Assembly: GCA_003645395.1 (NCBI GenBank)
Contig: QNFC01000127.1
Span: 1 to 5,575, forward strand
Direction: 5' to 3'
DNA length: 5,575 nt
From: Gammaproteobacteria bacterium
Lineage (GTDB): Bacteria; Pseudomonadota; Gammaproteobacteria; Immundisolibacterales; Immundisolibacteraceae
A program made the translations under genes and the position numbers. The notes below the pieces were generated by a model that saw nothing but the letters and a program-made list of their open reading frames with translations, made no database searches and was not told the DNA's origin. How positions within the stretch are numbered: the stretch's first letter is position 1; each line of letters opens with the position of its first letter. Below are positions 1 to 5,575 of this stretch, piece after piece.

Positions 1-243
1 AAACAGTACTGGGTATTCCGGCAGTGGCAATCCCACTTCGGCTGCATGCGCCCGGTAGTTGAGGCCGATGCAGTAAATCGCTGGCGGATCCACTGGAGAG
101 AGGCGGGGGGAGTCGGGTACTTCGACAGGGGCTCCGGCGCTGTAGTCGCCAAAAAGTGAGCCCTGTAGTTCCCGCCAGCCTTCACCGAGGTTGATTGCGG
201 TCTGGACTGCTCCGTTGTGTAGAAATCTAGCAACTCTGGCCAT
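1..243 (-). CDS. Fumarylacetoacetate hydrolase family protein, N-terminal part (cut by the left window edge)
   Basis: The first 81 codons of a gene that continues past the left edge. The peptide opens MARVARFLHNG and carries, at about residues 55-81, the block YCIGLNYRAHAAEVGLPLPE followed by YPVLF. This matches the start of the FAH catalytic domain (consensus GLNYxxHaxE, then PxxPvlF). His66 and Glu69 sit in that conserved block; the acidic metal-binding residues of the family lie further downstream and are not visible. The family covers cytosolic metal-dependent hydrolases, hydratases and decarboxylases acting on 2-oxo or acylpyruvate-type compounds in aromatic, amino-acid and sugar-acid breakdown, so the exact reaction cannot be assigned. 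About 54 residues precede the core, which fits the roughly 280-residue members better than the short YcgM type. The ATG is chosen because a near-ideal Shine-Dalgarno sits 5 nt upstream. It lies 121 bp downstream of the ABC ATPase on the same strand, so co-transcription is possible but not shown. Confidence 0.85.
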   Translation of the reverse strand, partial: MARVARFLHNGAVQTAINLGEGWRELQGSLFGDYSAGAPVEVPDSPRLSPVDPPAIYCIGLNYRAHAAEVGLPLPEYPVLF

Positions 244-248
244 GTTTT

Positions 249-257
249 CCCCTCCCT
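249..257 (-). promoter_or_regulatory. Strong ribosome binding site of the FAH-family gene
   Basis: Read on the minus strand this is AGGGAGGGG, separated by 5 nt (AAAAC) from the ATG at 243. It is a strong purine-rich Shine-Dalgarno at normal spacing and decides the start codon. It also shows that this gene is translated independently, unlike the overlapping ABC genes upstream. Confidence 0.75.
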
Positions 258-275
258 GAGAATGTTTGATCGGCG

Positions 276-334
276 CCGCTAAGCCCGATAATAAGCGTCA
301 AGCGGTGTTGATATTTGCTTTGTTAGCTTAGCGG
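276..334. repeat. Perfect 9-bp inverted repeat in the spacer between the ATPase and FAH genes
   Basis: The arms are CCGCTAAGC at 276-284 and GCTTAGCGG at 326-334 on the plus strand, exact reverse complements with 41 bp between them. Extra AAGC copies (293-296, 300-303) and a GCTT copy (317-320) lie inside, and the palindrome CGGCGCCG (271-278) touches the left arm. The wide spacing and the lack of a following T-tract argue against an intrinsic terminator. Possible roles are a paired operator for a regulator of the FAH gene, or an mRNA stem in the intercistronic region. Only the repeat itself is seen; its function is inference. Confidence 0.5.
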
Positions 335-338
335 TCAT

Positions 339-370
339 GGGTGATTTTAGCCATTTGGGTTGATTTAGCT
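339..370. repeat. Imperfect direct repeat at the end of the ATPase gene
   Basis: GGGTGATTTTAGCC (339-352) and GGGTTGATTTAGCT (357-370) are similar 14-mers spaced 18 bp start to start. The second copy overlaps the ATPase stop codon at 365-367. The copies differ by a one-base shift inside and at the last base. They could be tandem binding half-sites or a chance or slippage product; nothing in the sequence decides. Confidence 0.3.
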
Positions 371-2236
371 AGTTTCTGTTTCTAACGGGAAGTGACAGTT
401 GGCGCGGTGCTGTATGGATATCTCCACCGCCTGGGGGTAGTCAAGACTACAAATCGGCTGCGCCTGGAAGCAGCGTGGATGAAAGTGGCAACCGCTTGGC
501 CGATGGATGGGCGAGGGTGGCTCGCCGAGCAGGTGAGGGGTTGGTTCGCCTTTTTCCTGCGCGACTTCAATCGCCGGTGCCGCCAATAGAAGCGCCTGTG
601 TATAAGGGTGGGCTGGACGGGTCATCAGTTCCACCGCTGGGCCTTCTTCAACAATTCTACCTAGATACATGACCGCCACCCGGTCGGCAAAATACTCCAC
701 CACCGACAGGTCATGAGTTACAAAAATATAAGTGAGTCCATGCGCGTGTTGCAGCTGGCGAAGCAGATCAAGAATCTGTGCCTGCACCGACAAGTCGAGG
801 GCACTGGTGGGTTCATCGAGCAGCAGTAATTGGGGTTCTACTGCCAGGGCTCGGGCAATGCCGATGCGCTGACGCTGGCCGCCCGAAAATTCGTGGGGGT
901 AGCGTTCCCTGGCGGAGATATCCAGCCCCACATCTTCTAGCAGTTGGTTGACACGCTCCTCTCGTTGGGAGCGATTGCCGCCAATTTTCTGCGCAATCAT
1001 CCCTTCCTGAATAATATCGGTTACGCGCATGCGCGGGTTTAGCGAGCTGTAAGGGTCCTGGAACACGACCTGCAGGTTGCGCCGTAAGGGGCGTAGCTGG
1101 CGCTGGCTGCGCCCGGTCAGTTCGATGTCGTCAAACACTACTGACCCGCTGTCGGGCCGCAATAGTTGCAGCACGCTTTTAATGACCGTACTTTTGCCGC
1201 AGCCGGATTCGCCGACAATCGCCAGGGTTTCACCAGGGTTGAGGGAAAAGCTCACGCCGTCGACGGCATAAAGCGTTTCTCTCTCACGGAACAGCCCGGC
1301 GCTACGCTGTTTGAACAGCACCTGCAGGCCACTTACTTCCAGCAGTGGTTTGTCGGTGGGAGTAGTGGTTTCAGACGATTCAGGTTGAGCGACGGGTATT
1401 GCGTAGAGTGACTCGAACAGGGGTTTTCCGCGCTTGCTCAGGCTGGGCAGGGCGGCGAACAGCTGTTGGGAATAGGGGTGTTGTGGGGCTTGAAAAAAAT
1501 CCTGAGCACTAGCCGATTCGACGATTTGTCCTCGACGCATTACTGTCACCTGGTCAGCCATTTGTGCGGCAATACCAAAATCATGGGTAACCAGCAACAT
1601 GGCCATGTTGCGCTCTTTCTGCAGTTGTTTCAGCAGATCAAGAATTTGTGCCTGGGTGGTGACATCCAGCGCCGTGGTTGGCTCATCGGCAATCAACAGC
1701 TCGGGCTCGCCGGCTAGCGCGATGGCGATCATTACCCGCTGTTTCATGCCGCCGGAGAGTTGGTGCGGAAATTCATCGAAACGTCGTTGCGGTTCGGGAA
1801 TGCCCATTTGTGAAAGTAATTGGACACCTTGTTCACGAACTGATTTGCGCGAGGCTCGGCGGTTTTCCCGCGGTAGCGCCTCGGTGATCTGTTTGCCCAC
1901 GGTCATTACCGGGTCGAGGCTGGTCATCGGCTCCTGAAAGACCATGCCAATGCGTGACCCGCGGACCGAACGCATAGCGGCATTGGAATAACTGGTGAGG
2001 TCAGCGCCATCGAAAATGATGTCTCCGGCGGAAATAAAGCCGGCGGTGGGTAATAGTCCCATCATCGCCAGAGCAGTCACTGATTTGCCGCTGCCAGACT
2101 CGCCCAGTAACGCCAGTGTTTTACCTGGCTGAATAGTCATATTTATCTGGTCCACAGCGAGCAGGATCTCGCCGGGCATGACGAATTCGACGGTCAACCC
2201 GCGAATATCGAGCAAAGGTGGTACCACTGAATTCAT
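365..2236 (-). CDS. Fused double ATPase subunit of a peptide/nickel-type ABC importer
   Basis: This 623-residue protein holds both nucleotide-binding domains of a Dpp/Opp-class importer and would sit on the cytoplasmic face of the two permeases, powering uptake by ATP hydrolysis. Half 1: Walker A GESGSGKS at 45-52, Q-loop Gln101, signature LSGGM at 160-164, Walker B with Asp184/Glu185, and His218. Half 2: Walker A GESGCGKST at 342-350, Q-loop Gln393, signature FSGGQ at 450-454, Walker B with Asp474/Glu475, and His508. Both sites therefore look catalytically intact. Each half is followed by an oligo_HPY-type extension (HPYSQQLF at 253, HPYTQALL at 543). The second extension also carries Cys583, Cys589, Cys596 and Cys614, the spacing seen in Opp/Dpp ATPases that hold a [4Fe-4S] cluster; the first lacks cysteines. 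The linker at about 265-295 is poorly conserved in look and rich in Ser, Thr and Pro. The length is close to that of E. coli GsiA and longer than YejF. The ATG lies in an ATGA overlap with the preceding permease stop, with AGAGG 6 nt upstream. Confidence 0.95.
   Translation of the reverse strand: MNSVVPPLLDIRGLTVEFVMPGEILLAVDQINMTIQPGKTLALLGESGSGKSVTALAMMGLLPTAGFISAGDIIFDGADLTSYSNAAMRSVRGSRIGMVFQEPMTSLDPVMTVGKQITEALPRENRRASRKSVREQGVQLLSQMGIPEPQRRFDEFPHQLSGGMKQRVMIAIALAGEPELLIADEPTTALDVTTQAQILDLLKQLQKERNMAMLLVTHDFGIAAQMADQVTVMRRGQIVESASAQDFFQAPQHPYSQQLFAALPSLSKRGKPLFESLYAIPVAQPESSETTTPTDKPLLEVSGLQVLFKQRSAGLFRERETLYAVDGVSFSLNPGETLAIVGESGCGKSTVIKSVLQLLRPDSGSVVFDDIELTGRSQRQLRPLRRNLQVVFQDPYSSLNPRMRVTDIIQEGMIAQKIGGNRSQREERVNQLLEDVGLDISARERYPHEFSGGQRQRIGIARALAVEPQLLLLDEPTSALDLSVQAQILDLLRQLQHAHGLTYIFVTHDLSVVEYFADRVAVMYLGRIVEEGPAVELMTRPAHPYTQALLLAAPAIEVAQEKGEPTPHLLGEPPSPIHRPSGCHFHPRCFQAQPICSLDYPQAVEISIQHRANCHFPLETETS
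763..1654. repeat. Near-identical 22-bp intragenic repeat in the two ATPase halves
   Basis: The segments at 763-784 and 1633-1654 match at 21 of 22 bases. They encode the same QAQILDLL stretch just after Walker B in each half (residues 195-202 and 485-492). They are 870 bp apart, exactly 290 codons, and therefore in frame. This reflects the shared ancestry and strong constraint of the two domains. It is reported as a repeat and not as a mobile element. Confidence 0.6.
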
Positions 2237-3654
2237 TGTTTGCCTCTAAGGCGGGGGTCGAATGCGTCGCGGACTGCGTCTGCGAACAGGTTGGCGCAGA
2301 GCACCAGAGTGAACATGAAAATGAATGCGGTAGCCAGCGACCACCAGACCAGCGGTTCGCGAGCGAGTTCGAGACGAGCGCTGTTGATCATGTTGCCCCA
2401 GGAGATCATTGAGGGGTCGACGCCAACGCCAACGTAGGAAAGAACAGCCTCGGCAAGTACGAGTCCGCTGAAATCTATCACGATGGTGATCAGGACAATG
2501 TGGCCAAGATTAGGCAACAGGTGACGGATCAGAATGCGTGCATCGACAACGCCAAACGCACGGGCAGCCGTCACGTAGTCGAGCTCGCGCAACTTCAATG
2601 ATTCTGCCCGTAATAGCCGGCAGAGGCCGATCCAGCCGGTGAGGCCCAGTATGCCAGTGAGTAGCAAAAGCCGCAGATCGGCGCGTTGGTGCAGGCTGGT
2701 CACCTCGCTTAGGTTTTGATCAAGGTAAAGATTAACGCTCAACACGGCGGCAGCGATCAACAGCACACCGGGAATCGAGCTTAAGGTGGTGTAAAGGTAT
2801 TGCACTGCATCGTCGATCCAGCCACCAAAATAGCCGGCTGCGGTGCCCAGGACCAGCGCAAGTGGCAACATTATTAACAGGGTCAGTGCGCCGATGAGCA
2901 CGCCGGTGCGGATGCTTTTTAAGCCCAGGTAGAGCACATCCTGACCGACTTTTTCGGTGCCCAACAAGTGGTAGTGGTCGGCAAGCTGAGTGGCTACTGA
3001 GCCGATAATCAGCAACCCGGCAATAGTCATGAACGCGGTTCGCCAGGCAGGGGTTTGGTTGCCGGCGGAGAGCGTTGGCGAGCGCCGGCTTCGGCGGCGA
3101 AACAGTAGGAAAATCGGTATTACCAGTATTAACGACAGGCCTAACCCAGTCAGTGTTCGGTTGACGATGTCTGATCGATGTAGCGCCGGGTTTTCCAAAT
3201 CCGCACCGCCGTAAAGCAGCCGCGGATATGCGCGCGTGGTCCCCGCAGCGGTAACCAGACTCTCTTTGCTGAAGGCGTAAATGGCTAGCGGTGCGGAATA
3301 GCTGCGCTCTTCTGCCTTACGAATGTTAGATAGCAGCAGGTCGAGCAGGGAAATTTCACTGGCGGCGTATGTAACTGTTGAGTTCGGCTGTTCCGAATTC
3401 GCCTCAATCGAACCATTGGTGGTTGCCTCATCCTGTGGGAGCAACGGGCGAAAATGGACAGAATCTAACAGCGCAATGGCCAGATAAGTCAGCAGTATAA
3501 TGGCGGAGGCCATTGCTGAGGGGGTACTTAAAATCATGCGCCAACGTTGACGTTGTAGCGGATTGCGCAGACCTATGGCCAGCGAAATGCCGCCTATCAG
3601 GCAGATGCTCCAGATTAGATAATCGCTGATCAATAGTGCGGGTTGTCCCAGCAT
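2233..3654 (-). CDS. DppC-type ABC permease with an enlarged N-terminal half
   Basis: An inner-membrane channel subunit of 473 residues, against about 300 for ordinary DppC/OppC proteins. The C-terminal part (about 228-473) is canonical: LLGTEKVGQDVL (a GTDxxGrDvL-type motif) at 230-241, helices near 248-270, 288-307, 328-346, 384-404 and 437-457, and the EAA coupling loop at about 360-381 (YVTAARAFG, then RHLLPN) that docks on the ATPase. It ends in DAFDPRLRG, the usual family tail. The N-terminal part is unusual: predicted helices at about 11-29, 47-65, 168-185 and 208-224, a segment of about 100 residues at 66-167 that should be periplasmic, and a short basic loop (RRRSRRS, 186-192) that should be cytoplasmic. 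The helix at 47-65, after the basic stretch RNPLQRQRWR, looks like the normal first helix. The ATG overlaps the TAA of the preceding permease by one base (TAATG), and AAGG lies just upstream, supporting this start. It should pair with that permease to form the pore; its substrate is unknown. Confidence 0.93.
   Translation of the reverse strand: MLGQPALLISDYLIWSICLIGGISLAIGLRNPLQRQRWRMILSTPSAMASAIILLTYLAIALLDSVHFRPLLPQDEATTNGSIEANSEQPNSTVTYAASEISLLDLLLSNIRKAEERSYSAPLAIYAFSKESLVTAAGTTRAYPRLLYGGADLENPALHRSDIVNRTLTGLGLSLILVIPIFLLFRRRSRRSPTLSAGNQTPAWRTAFMTIAGLLIIGSVATQLADHYHLLGTEKVGQDVLYLGLKSIRTGVLIGALTLLIMLPLALVLGTAAGYFGGWIDDAVQYLYTTLSSIPGVLLIAAAVLSVNLYLDQNLSEVTSLHQRADLRLLLLTGILGLTGWIGLCRLLRAESLKLRELDYVTAARAFGVVDARILIRHLLPNLGHIVLITIVIDFSGLVLAEAVLSYVGVGVDPSMISWGNMINSARLELAREPLVWWSLATAFIFMFTLVLCANLFADAVRDAFDPRLRGKQ
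2243..2247 (-). promoter_or_regulatory. Ribosome binding site of the ATPase gene
   Basis: AGAGG on the minus strand lies 6 nt before the ATPase ATG and inside the last codons of the upstream permease. Together with the ATGA overlap it supports coupled translation and this start codon. Confidence 0.6.
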
Positions 3655-4631
3655 TATTCGAGCCTTACCCGCGGGTCGACCATTACATAAGAGAGGTCGG
3701 TGAGCATCAGCCCGGCTATGTAGAGCAGGGAACCAAGAAAAACCATGGCGCGGACAATGGCGAAGTCCTGGGCCCGGATAGCGTCGATGGTGTAGCTGCC
3801 CAGACCGGGAATGGAGAAAAAAGATTCGGTTATCAGGCTGCCCATAAACAGGGTAGGGATCACTACGACGACCCCGGTGAGGATCGGTATGAGCGCGTTG
3901 CGGAGTAGGTGGCGCCAGAGCACGGCCGCTTCACCGAGTCCTCTTGCTCGGGCGCTGCGGATGTAATCTTTTTCTATCTCTTCAAGAAACAGGGTGCGGT
4001 ACCAGCGCACGCTCCCGCCGAGCCCGGCGATGAGGCCTACCAGCACTGGCGTGATCAGAAAGCGGAACCCAGCAATGCCGTGCTGATAACCAGATATGGG
4101 GGCAAGGTGGAGCAGCTTGCCGAGTAGAAACTGGCCGGCGATGATATAAAACATGGCCGAGATCGACATCATTGCCACGGCGATCAACACCCCGTTGAAA
4201 TCGATATATGTGCCGCGAAAGAATGTCAGAGTTAATGACACGGTGATATAGACCAGCAGTCCCACGAGTAAATTTGGGATGGCGATGGCCAGGCTCGGGC
4301 CCATGCGCTGGCGAATGTCGGTGCCGATGCTGCGACCGTCATCAGCACGACCAAAATCAAGCAGAAATAGCTTTAGAGAGTGCTGGGCAAACAGGGTGTC
4401 GCTAAAACGAGCGAATCCACCACGGTCAGCGGCATAAATTAGCGGTCGGTCATAGCCGTGGTCTTTTTTCCATTTATCAACCATTTCTACCGTAACGCGT
4501 TTGTCGCCGAGGTGCTTGTAGGCCATGTCGTCCGGGGTGTTGACGACAAAAAATAGCGAAAAGGTGATCAGGTTCACACCGAGCAGAATTGGTATTGCAT
4601 AAAGTAGCCGGCGAAGTAAATAGCGGGTCAC
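3654..4631 (-). CDS. DppB-type ABC permease
   Basis: A 325-residue inner-membrane permease of the binding-protein-dependent family, standard length for DppB/OppB/YejB. The opening MTRYLLRRLLYAIPILLGVN is the classic DppB start: a short basic tail followed by the first helix (about 9-30). A periplasmic region of about 85 residues follows, containing the family motif DRPLI at 61-65. Further predicted helices lie at about 115-137, 146-170, 189-207, 248-270 and 290-314. The EAA coupling loop is at about 222-246 (DYIRSARARGLGEAAVLWRH), followed by RNALIP. The protein ends in DPRVRLE, as expected for the family. The start is GTG, not ATG; it lies in a 4-bp GTGA overlap with the stop of the binding-protein gene, with only a weak GGAA-like Shine-Dalgarno, so translation is probably coupled. 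The gene ends in TAA overlapping the next ATG. It should form a heterodimeric channel with the following permease. Confidence 0.94.
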   Translation of the reverse strand: MTRYLLRRLLYAIPILLGVNLITFSLFFVVNTPDDMAYKHLGDKRVTVEMVDKWKKDHGYDRPLIYAADRGGFARFSDTLFAQHSLKLFLLDFGRADDGRSIGTDIRQRMGPSLAIAIPNLLVGLLVYITVSLTLTFFRGTYIDFNGVLIAVAMMSISAMFYIIAGQFLLGKLLHLAPISGYQHGIAGFRFLITPVLVGLIAGLGGSVRWYRTLFLEEIEKDYIRSARARGLGEAAVLWRHLLRNALIPILTGVVVVIPTLFMGSLITESFFSIPGLGSYTIDAIRAQDFAIVRAMVFLGSLLYIAGLMLTDLSYVMVDPRVRLE

Positions 4632-5575
4632 CAGCGTTTTCCGTGCGGTAGTTTATGCTCGCGTAGCCAGGCCAGACGCAGGGCCGGAAGTAGTAATATG
4701 ATTCCTACGCCGACCAGGGCAGCCAGTGGCCACCATATTGGGCGGTTCCAGGCCCGTCTGAGCCGAGTTCGCAGCGGCGGGTCAAGTCGTTGGTACTGCA
4801 GGGTGTCGTGGGCCAGGTGACTCGGTTTGATGTTGCTGATCCAGCGATGTTGCAGGGCAAAGTCCTGTGGGTGAAAACCGCCCGCCCAGGGTGTCTGACG
4901 ACGAAATAGTTCAGTCATGTCGTCAATAATAGCCTGCCGCTTAGCGCCGTTCGGCAGGTTGCGCATCTGCTCAAAAAGGTGGTCGTATTCTTTGAGCTGA
5001 AAGTTGCTGCTGTTCTCACCGTGATCGGGAACCTGACTGTTCGGGCCATAGAGTAAAAAGAGAAAATTTTCAGGATCAGGGTAATCGGCATTCCAGCCCC
5101 ACAGGTACATCTGGACTTGGCCATTTCTGACCTTGTCCTGAAAGCGATTGTAGTCGGTGGAACGTGAAACCAGCTGTATATCTATTTTTGCAAGCTGTTT
5201 GCGTAGCCAGTCGAGAAATGCCTTGGCATCCGGCCCGCCCGCGGCGCTGTCAAAATGAATGGTCAGCGAGTTGCCGTTGGTGTGGTGTCGACCAGCAGGG
5301 TAGCCCGCTTCAGCGAGCAGTTGCTTAGCAGCGGCGATTGGTCTGCGCACGGCCAATCCGTTTTGCCATTCGTAAATCTGGGGGTTTATTCCTTGTGCGC
5401 CTTCTTTGAAGCCGAAAATACCGGGGGGCAGCGGCGACTGCATGGCGATACCGCGGCCGTTACGGAATATGGCGATGTACTCTTCCATATCAATAGCGAT
5501 GGCGATGGCTTGGCGGAGTTTTTGCTGGGGTTCGCTGTAACCACCCACTACCGAGTCGAGCATGTTAAAGCCGAT
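4628..5575 (-). CDS. Family 5 extracellular substrate-binding protein, C-terminal part (cut by the right window edge)
   Basis: The last 315 codons of a receptor whose 5' end, including any signal peptide, lies beyond the right edge. The methionine at 5563 is internal: the frame stays open to the edge and reads IGFNMLDSVVGG, the family block FNMxDpvvG, followed by LRQAIAIAID. Other SBP_bac_5 landmarks are the AKQLLAEAGYPAG block (visible residues 83-95) and WGWNADYPDPENFLFLLYG (159-177). The family binds peptides, nickel chelates or related solutes in the periplasm and delivers them to DppBC-type permeases, which fits the three downstream genes. The C-terminus is unusual. After the binding domain comes a basic stretch (RTRLRRAWNR, 269-278), then a hydrophobic helix at about 280-301 (WWPLAALVGVGIILLLPAL) and a basic tail ending HGKRW. 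This looks like a membrane anchor, with the receptor domain in the periplasm. The TGA stop overlaps the GTG of the first permease. Confidence 0.93.
   Translation of the reverse strand: MGFNMLDSVVGGYSEPQQKLRQAIAIAIDMEEYIAIFRNGRGIAMQSPLPPGIFGFKEGAQGINPQIYEWQNGLAVRRPIAAAKQLLAEAGYPAGRHHTNGNSLTIHFDSAAGGPDAKAFLDWLRKQLAKIDIQLVSRSTDYNRFQDKVRNGQVQMYLWGWNADYPDPENFLFLLYGPNSQVPDHGENSSNFQLKEYDHLFEQMRNLPNGAKRQAIIDDMTELFRRQTPWAGGFHPQDFALQHRWISNIKPSHLAHDTLQYQRLDPPLRTRLRRAWNRPIWWPLAALVGVGIILLLPALRLAWLREHKLPHGKRW

Noticed and set aside
288..301. TTGACG (296-301) and TATTAT (288-293) on the minus strand, resembling -35 and -10 boxes
   Set aside because: They are nearly adjacent (2 bp apart), so they cannot form one sigma-70 promoter, and neither has a matching partner at 16-18 bp.
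276..334. Inverted repeat as a rho-independent terminator after the ATPase gene
   Set aside because: The 41-nt loop is too long and no U-tract follows the second arm on the minus-strand transcript.
392..672. Overlapping plus-strand open frames opposite the ATPase C-terminus
   Set aside because: They lie antisense to a clearly conserved domain, have low-complexity translations with no family features, and lack convincing ribosome binding sites.
1077..1937. Several plus-strand open frames of 64-112 codons opposite the ATPase
   Set aside because: They are antisense shadows of the two nucleotide-binding domains; their translations resemble no known protein.
3636..4127. Two back-to-back plus-strand open frames (90 and 72 codons) opposite the first permease
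   Set aside because: They arise from the codon bias of the real gene on the other strand; the translations are highly charged and unrelated to any family I recognise.
4915..5124. A 69-codon minus-strand open frame inside the binding-protein gene
   Set aside because: It is an alternate frame of the conserved WNADYPDPENF region and has no support of its own.
4628..5563. Treating the methionine at 5563 as the true start of the binding protein
   Set aside because: The frame remains open to the window edge, and the residues IGFN before it belong to the conserved IGFNM block, so the methionine is internal.

Overview
All recognisable genes in this window lie on the minus strand. Read in transcription order, from right to left, they are: the 3' part of a family 5 (peptide/nickel type) extracytoplasmic substrate-binding protein, a DppB-type permease, an unusually long DppC-type permease, a fused double ATPase, and, after a 121-bp gap, the 5' part of a fumarylacetoacetate hydrolase (FAH) family gene. 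The moderately GC-rich composition (by eye), the Shine-Dalgarno sites and the protein style suggest a gammaproteobacterium, perhaps a marine or environmental one. This taxonomic placement is an inference with low certainty.

Region by region: 4628-5575 is the binding protein, open at the right edge. 3654-4631 is the first permease, starting with GTG in a 4-bp overlap with the binding-protein stop. 2233-3654 is the second permease, overlapping the first by one base (TAATG). 365-2236 is the fused ATPase, starting in a 4-bp ATGA overlap. 244-364 is an intergenic spacer with a perfect 9-bp inverted repeat and an imperfect direct repeat. 1-243 is the FAH-family start, open at the left edge, with a strong ribosome binding site.

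The four ABC genes make one complete importer of the peptide/opine/nickel (PepT) class: a periplasmic receptor, two six-helix-core channel subunits and one polypeptide carrying both nucleotide-binding domains. The gene order matches that of yejABEF in enteric bacteria (receptor, permease, permease, fused ATPase). The fused ATPase is closer in length to GsiA than to YejF. The substrate cannot be read from the sequence; a peptide or similar small molecule is the family default.

The system is recognisable and not a new class, but three parts depart from the textbook form. The receptor ends in a transmembrane helix with a basic tail, so it appears tethered to the inner membrane. The second permease carries about 170 extra residues, with three extra predicted helices and a periplasmic segment of about 100 residues. 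Only the second ATPase half keeps the four-cysteine C-terminal motif of the type that binds an iron-sulfur cluster in Opp/Dpp ATPases.
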